DNA of 43,697 nt from assembly GCA_964503475.1 (NCBI GenBank), contig CAZCZU010000021.1, positions 1 through 43,697 of the forward strand, written 5' to 3'. This DNA comes from CAZCZU01 sp964503475. Its GTDB lineage: Bacteria > Pseudomonadota > Zetaproteobacteria > Mariprofundales > Mariprofundaceae. This document shows, one piece after another, positions 40,003-43,697 of this stretch (positions are counted from its first letter, which is position 1; each line of letters starts with the position of its first letter). The translations under genes were made by a program, and so were the position numbers. The notes below the pieces were generated by a model that made no database searches, was not told the DNA's origin, and saw only the letters and a list, made by a program, of their open reading frames with translations.

Positions 40003-40514
40003 CCCCATCAGCGCCTGACAGGCAAAGCCTCTCTTCCCCGGATAAGGCGGCGATCCTGGCACGGATCATCGGGCAGTTGCGCGAAGACCTGAAAGCGGCC
40101 GAGCAGGCCGTGGCGATCGCGCGCGATACGGCCACGCATCCCGACGCACTGGGCTCCAGCAAGTACGAAACCATGGGCCTGGAGGCCTCTTACCTTGCGC
40201 AGGGCCAGGGACTGCGGCTGCTGGAGATCGAACGGAACCTGGGTTACTTTTCCCGCCTCAAACTGCCCCCTGCCGCGGATGCGATCGGCCTGAACACGCT
40301 GCTGCGGGTGGTGGACGAGGCGGACAACGCGCGTTACCTGTGGCTGGCCCCCGAAGCCGGCGGCCTGAAAGTGGCGTACGAAACATACAGCATCACCGTT
40401 GTCACCCCGAAATCGCCACTCGGAGCCACCCTTATCGGCCGCAAGGCCGGTGAAATTGTCGAGCTGCGCATCGACGGGCGCAAATGCGCCTACTGCATCG
40501 AGGCGGTGGCTTAA
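39999..40514 (+). CDS. GreA/GreB-family protein, start unresolved
   Basis: Up to 171 aa. N-terminal coiled coil (from about 40044, DKAAILARIIGQLREDLK) with ASYLAQGQ, and a C-terminal Gre FKBP-like domain ending SPLGATLIGRKAGEIVELRIDGRKCAYCIEAV. Homologues in proteobacteria start near DKAAIL, but no ATG, GTG or TTG lies in frame before TTG at 40077, inside the coiled coil. A CTG at 39999 overlaps the hisE stop (CTGA) but lacks a clear ribosome site. Gre-type proteins act in the RNA polymerase secondary channel. Confidence 0.75.
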   Translation: MTPSAPDRQSLSSPDKAAILARIIGQLREDLKAAEQAVAIARDTATHPDALGSSKYETMGLEASYLAQGQGLRLLEIERNLGYFSRLKLPPAADAIGLNTLLRVVDEADNARYLWLAPEAGGLKVAYETYSITVVTPKSPLGATLIGRKAGEIVELRIDGRKCAYCIEAVA

Positions 40515-40674
40515 CAAGCGGTTCAGTGCCTGGGCGGCTTGACTTGGACGCCGGCCAGTTCAAGTATCGCCGACAAAATCTCCGGGCAATCATTGCCCTG
40601 CCCGACCGGGCCCTTCCCTCTTGCCACGCAATGCACCGAAGCGGTTCCGAACGGGCGAACCACAGGAAACCGAC

Positions 40675-41247
40675 ATGAGTACAGAACAGGAACTTTTCAC
40701 CCGCAGCGAGTCCAAATGCGAGCTGTGCAGTGCCACCGACAACCTCGGTGTTTACGAAATCCCGCCGACATCCGACGGCAGTGCCGACCAGAGCGTTCTG
40801 ATCTGCGCCACCTGCCGCGAACAGATCGAGAACCCGGACAAGGTGGATCCGAACCACTGGCGTTGCCTGAACGACAGCATGTGGAGCCAGGTGCCAGCCG
40901 TCCAGGTCATGGCCTGGCGCATGCTCAGCCGTCTGCGTGGCGAAGGGTGGCCGCAGGACCTGCTCGACATGCTCTACCTCGATGAGGAGACCCTGGCCTG
41001 GGCCCAGGCCGAAGAGGCTGCAGCGGCCAACGCCGTCATCCACCGCGACAGCAATGGCGCGGTTCTGGAAGCGGGCGACACCGTCACCCTGATCAAGGAT
41101 CTCGACGTGAAGGGCAGTAGCCTGACCGCCAAGCGCGGTACCGCCGTACGCAACATCCGCCTCGTCCACGACAATGCCGATCAGATCGAGGGGCGCGTCG
41201 ACGGTCAGCAGATCGTTATCCTGACCCAGTTCGTCAAAAAATCCTGA
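40675..41247 (+). CDS. phnA: PhnA/YjdM-family protein
   Basis: 190 aa. N-terminal zinc ribbon (CELCSATDNL...LICATCREQI) and the C-terminal SH3-like PhnA domain (LEAGDTVTLIKDLDVKGSSLTAKRGTAVRNIRL). The family name is historical; no role in phosphonate breakdown is established. AGGAAAC before ATG. Confidence 0.92.
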   Translation: MSTEQELFTRSESKCELCSATDNLGVYEIPPTSDGSADQSVLICATCREQIENPDKVDPNHWRCLNDSMWSQVPAVQVMAWRMLSRLRGEGWPQDLLDMLYLDEETLAWAQAEEAAAANAVIHRDSNGAVLEAGDTVTLIKDLDVKGSSLTAKRGTAVRNIRLVHDNADQIEGRVDGQQIVILTQFVKKS

Positions 41248-41263
41248 TCCACCCGGCAACAGG

Positions 41264-41290
41264 GCGGTGACGGATGCGATCCGTCACCGC
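41264..41290. terminator. Perfect stem-loop between phnA and the MEDS kinase
   Basis: GCGGTGACGGAT, loop GCG, and its exact 12-base complement, between converging genes. No T-tract, but position suggests a shared transcription barrier. Confidence 0.6.
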
Positions 41291-41306
41291 GCCTCCGCCA
41301 CCGACA

Positions 41307-43430
41307 TCACCCATCCTGGTCGAGCACGCGACGTACCTTCTCCGCCAGCTCCTTCCTCGAGAACGGTTTCTGGAGAAACGCCGTCCCTTCGTCCAGCAGG
41401 CTTCGGTCGGCAATGGCATTGTCCGAATAGCCGGAGATAAACATATGCCGCAGCGACGGCTTCAGCCCTGACAGGGCCCGAACCAGATCAGGCCCACTCA
41501 TGCCGGGCATAATCACATCGGTCAGCAACAGATCGATCGCATCCACATGCTCACGCCCCACTCGCAGCCCCTCCTCGGGCGTGGCTGCCGTCATGACCCG
41601 GTAACCGCAGCCCTCCAGCATCTGGCGGGTCACCTCTAGCAGATTCTGCTCGTCTTCAACCAGGAGGATTGTCTCGTTTCCAGTCTCCGGCTCACTTGCC
41701 GCAGACGCATCGGATGCAGGCTTAGCCTGCCCCGCATGCCGCGGCAGATAGATTGTGAATGTCGTACCCAAGCCGGGCTCGCTGTGGAGGTCGATGTACC
41801 CGCCATTCTGACGCACAATACCGTATACCGTCGAAAGGCCCAGGCCACTGCCCTTGCCCACCGCCTTGGTGGTGAAGAAGGGATCGAATGCCTTGCGGGC
41901 CGTCTCGCGATCCATGCCGTGGCCGTTATCGCTGACCGAAAGCAGGATATAGTCGCCGGGGTCGATCTCCGGGTAGACAAGCCGGTTCCGCTCGCTGATC
42001 CGCCGCTCCTCGACCTCGATGATGATCTCTCCGACCCCCTCGATGGCATCACTGGCATTGACGCACAGGTTAACCAGAATCTGATCGATCTGGCCGGGGT
42101 CCATGCAGACCCGGCAATCCCCGCTGCCCGGCAGCCAGTTGAGTTCGATCTCCTCACCGATCATACGACGCAACATCCTGAACATGCCGGAAACGGTTTC
42201 ATTGATATCGAGTACGGTCGGCGTCACGGTCTGCTTGCGCGCAAACCCCAGCAGCTGGCGAATCAGGTTGGCGGAGCGTCCTGCTGCCTTGCACACTTCC
42301 CGCAGATCTTCCGCCAGCGGTGTCTCTTCATCCAGGCGACTCAACGCCATTTCGGTATAACCGACAATCACGCCGAGCATATTGTTGAAATCGTGGGCTA
42401 CACCGCCGGCCAGGCGACCGATCGACTCCATTTTCTGGGACTGCAGCAGCTCGGCCTGCATCTTCTCCCGCTCGCTTTCCGCCCGTTTGCGATCGGTAAT
42501 ATCAAGAATCGCACCGATCAGGCCATCGATTCCGGCATCCTCATGCAGGGCAAACACGGCCTTGTTGAAAATGACATCGCGCAGCTCGCCGCGCCGGTTC
42601 TTGACCTGCGATTCGTAGCGCTGCACGCCCCCCTGTTCGAACAGTTGCCTGTCCTTGGCAAAATAGATTTCGGCCAGTTCATGCGGACTGATATCAAACA
42701 CGCTCTTGCCCACCAGCTGTTCACGCGTCGCTCCGAAAAAATCTTCATAGGCGCGGTTAAAGCCGAGATAGCGCCCCTCGCAATCCTTGTAAAACACCGG
42801 AATCGGAATGGCATCGAGCAGGGCACGCAGAAAGGCCTCGTTCTCCCGCAGTGCGGCCTTCATACGCTCATGCTCGACCTCTGTGTACCCCGCCTCTCCT
42901 GCGCTACCGCCCCCCTTCAGGGACTGCCATGCACCGTCACGCAAGGCAAACGCCTGCGGATACAAGCCAATGAGATCGAGCAGGGCTGTGCCGTCGAGTC
43001 CTGCCAGCGGGAAGAGATCGATCACAGAAAGGAACGGGGCATGCGCCATGCCGGACAACGTCACGGAATCCATCCCCGCCCGGTCGGTCAGTACCGTCAG
43101 GCCGCCATACCCGTCAGCCATGGCGCCTTCATATTTTTCCTGCAGATATGCCATTGTCCGGCCAGGAGCAACAGCCTGCCACTGTTCCCGATCCACGACC
43201 TCCAGATTGCCGGCTCCGGCGCAATCGCCCAGGTCGGAAAGAGCCTCCGGAAGCAAGGCATCGGCAGCCAGCCACAGGCAAAGCTCCCCCCTTGCCAGAG
43301 CAGCACGAACAAACGGCACGGCAATATCGGCCAGATCCCGCGAACTCCGGTAGAGGAGGCAGCAATGTGTTCCGGCAGGCATGGTTGCCATATCAGGCAG
43401 GGCGGCTGCGTGTTGAGGGGTGTTATGCAT
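41307..43430 (-). CDS. MEDS-PAS hybrid sensor histidine kinase
   Basis: 707 aa, no TM segments. N-terminal MEDS domain (about 18-165; GTHCCLLYRSSRDLADIAVPFVRAAL... FCLW-type), PAS about 195-315 (DAIPIPVFYKDCEGRYLGFNRAYEDFFGA), HisKA with GGVAHDFNNMLGVIVGY (about 353), HATPase with DNGHGMDRE and FFTTKAVGKGSGLGLSTV, C-terminal receiver (ILLVEDE, LLLTDVIMPG). MEDS domains are thought to sense small hydrocarbon-like ligands (from DcmR); the ligand is unknown. A MITE-like element sits 10 bp upstream, contributing to the ribosome-site region, so its native promoter may be displaced. Confidence 0.9.
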   Translation of the reverse strand: MHNTPQHAAALPDMATMPAGTHCCLLYRSSRDLADIAVPFVRAALARGELCLWLAADALLPEALSDLGDCAGAGNLEVVDREQWQAVAPGRTMAYLQEKYEGAMADGYGGLTVLTDRAGMDSVTLSGMAHAPFLSVIDLFPLAGLDGTALLDLIGLYPQAFALRDGAWQSLKGGGSAGEAGYTEVEHERMKAALRENEAFLRALLDAIPIPVFYKDCEGRYLGFNRAYEDFFGATREQLVGKSVFDISPHELAEIYFAKDRQLFEQGGVQRYESQVKNRRGELRDVIFNKAVFALHEDAGIDGLIGAILDITDRKRAESEREKMQAELLQSQKMESIGRLAGGVAHDFNNMLGVIVGYTEMALSRLDEETPLAEDLREVCKAAGRSANLIRQLLGFARKQTVTPTVLDINETVSGMFRMLRRMIGEEIELNWLPGSGDCRVCMDPGQIDQILVNLCVNASDAIEGVGEIIIEVEERRISERNRLVYPEIDPGDYILLSVSDNGHGMDRETARKAFDPFFTTKAVGKGSGLGLSTVYGIVRQNGGYIDLHSEPGLGTTFTIYLPRHAGQAKPASDASAASEPETGNETILLVEDEQNLLEVTRQMLEGCGYRVMTAATPEEGLRVGREHVDAIDLLLTDVIMPGMSGPDLVRALSGLKPSLRHMFISGYSDNAIADRSLLDEGTAFLQKPFSRKELAEKVRRVLDQDG

Positions 43431-43440
43431 TATTATTTCC

Positions 43441-43697
43441 TAGGGCCTTTAACACTCATTTCGATGGCGCCGATACGGCCATTTTTTTTCGGCCCTGCAA
43501 GGCATTGCGCGCGTGGCGTACTCACTGCACAAAAGCGAGCGATAACGCGGCAGGACGGAAAAATGGCCTATCCCTGAAGGGCTGCGCCCCAAACCGGGCC
43601 AATCAAGGCGCGAGGGATGAAATTTGGTGCCTCCAAATGAATCCTGAGTAACGCCGAGTGGCCCGGGTTTGGGGCAACAGCGGCAACACCAAAATGA
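43441..43697. mobile_element. MITE-like element, copy 2 (cut by window end)
   Basis: 257 of an expected about 273 bp. Arms are inverted relative to copy 1 (43441-43600 matches the complement of copy 1's right arm with scattered substitutions), but the 59-bp core (43601-43659) is base-for-base identical and in the same orientation as in copy 1. Bounded by the same inner inverted repeats (43587-43600 and 43660-43674). The terminal repeat begins TAGGGCCTTTAACACTCAT; the window ends in AAAATGA, matching the expected opposite end with the same substitution. Confidence 0.85.

Overview
The window reads as a Gram-negative, proteobacterial chromosome segment with an integrated mobile element at its left end. 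LolC/E and LolD, an NlpD-type lipoprotein, RpoS, IHF-alpha and Pcm all point to an outer-membrane-bearing proteobacterium. The gene orders pcm-nlpD-rpoS, ihfA-merR-tRNA-Pro and tgt-yajC-secD-secF are familiar from Gamma- and Zetaproteobacteria. I cannot fix the class or genus from sequence alone. The core (about 8.3 kb onward) is visibly GC-rich; the left 8 kb is more AT-rich and built of accessory genes.

Region 1 (1-8062) looks like the integrase-proximal end of an integrative and conjugative element (ICE) inserted at the 3' end of a tRNA-Arg(CCT) gene. Nearest the tRNA is a P4-type tyrosine recombinase, with an AlpA-like regulator converging on it and a FEN/Xni-like protein behind. Next comes a 780-bp gene-free stretch of palindromic iterons (probable oriT or control region). 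A leftward gene train follows: a MobI-like protein, a VRR-NUC nuclease, an ORF broken by an amber codon, a hypothetical, a DUF6166-like protein, a zinc ribbon, a DsbC-like disulfide isomerase, a pilin-like membrane ORF that appears frameshifted, and a family-4 uracil-DNA glycosylase. DsbC and a pilin in one train recall F-type (SXT/IncC-like) mating-pair formation modules. At the far left, converging on the glycosylase gene, is a strong candidate small RNA with two C-rich, anti-Shine-Dalgarno loops, its own promoter and a textbook terminator.

Region 2 (8063-20377) is transcribed leftward. It holds tRNA-Arg, a 273-bp MITE-like element, apt, rpoS, nlpD, a DedA-family gene, pcm, tRNA-Pro(GGG), merR, ihfA, lolD, a double cyclic-nucleotide-binding protein, lolC/E, an NhaD/ArsB-type transporter with a CBS partner, lysS and ndk.

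Region 3 (20378-31663) carries mnmA, a class II cytochrome c, selO, two conserved hypotheticals, a rightward CZB-domain protein, the formate/deformylation pair fmt-def with rsmB, and a hybrid histidine kinase overlapping a NitT/TauT-like solute-binding lipoprotein.

Region 4 (31664-43440) is mostly rightward: tgt-yajC-secD-secF-Mth938-like, queD, two leftward stand-alone response regulators, hemL, hisI-hisE, a Gre-like gene and phnA. It ends with a leftward MEDS/PAS hybrid kinase. A second, inverted copy of the MITE-like element lies just upstream of that kinase and runs off the window.

The best leads are: (a) the candidate anti-SD small RNA; (b) the MITE-like element, whose 59-bp core is flipped relative to its arms between the two copies; (c) a palindromic site shared by rpoS, two response regulators and a hypothetical; (d) the iteron array beside the MobI-like gene; and (e) a probable CTG start on the gene after secF.
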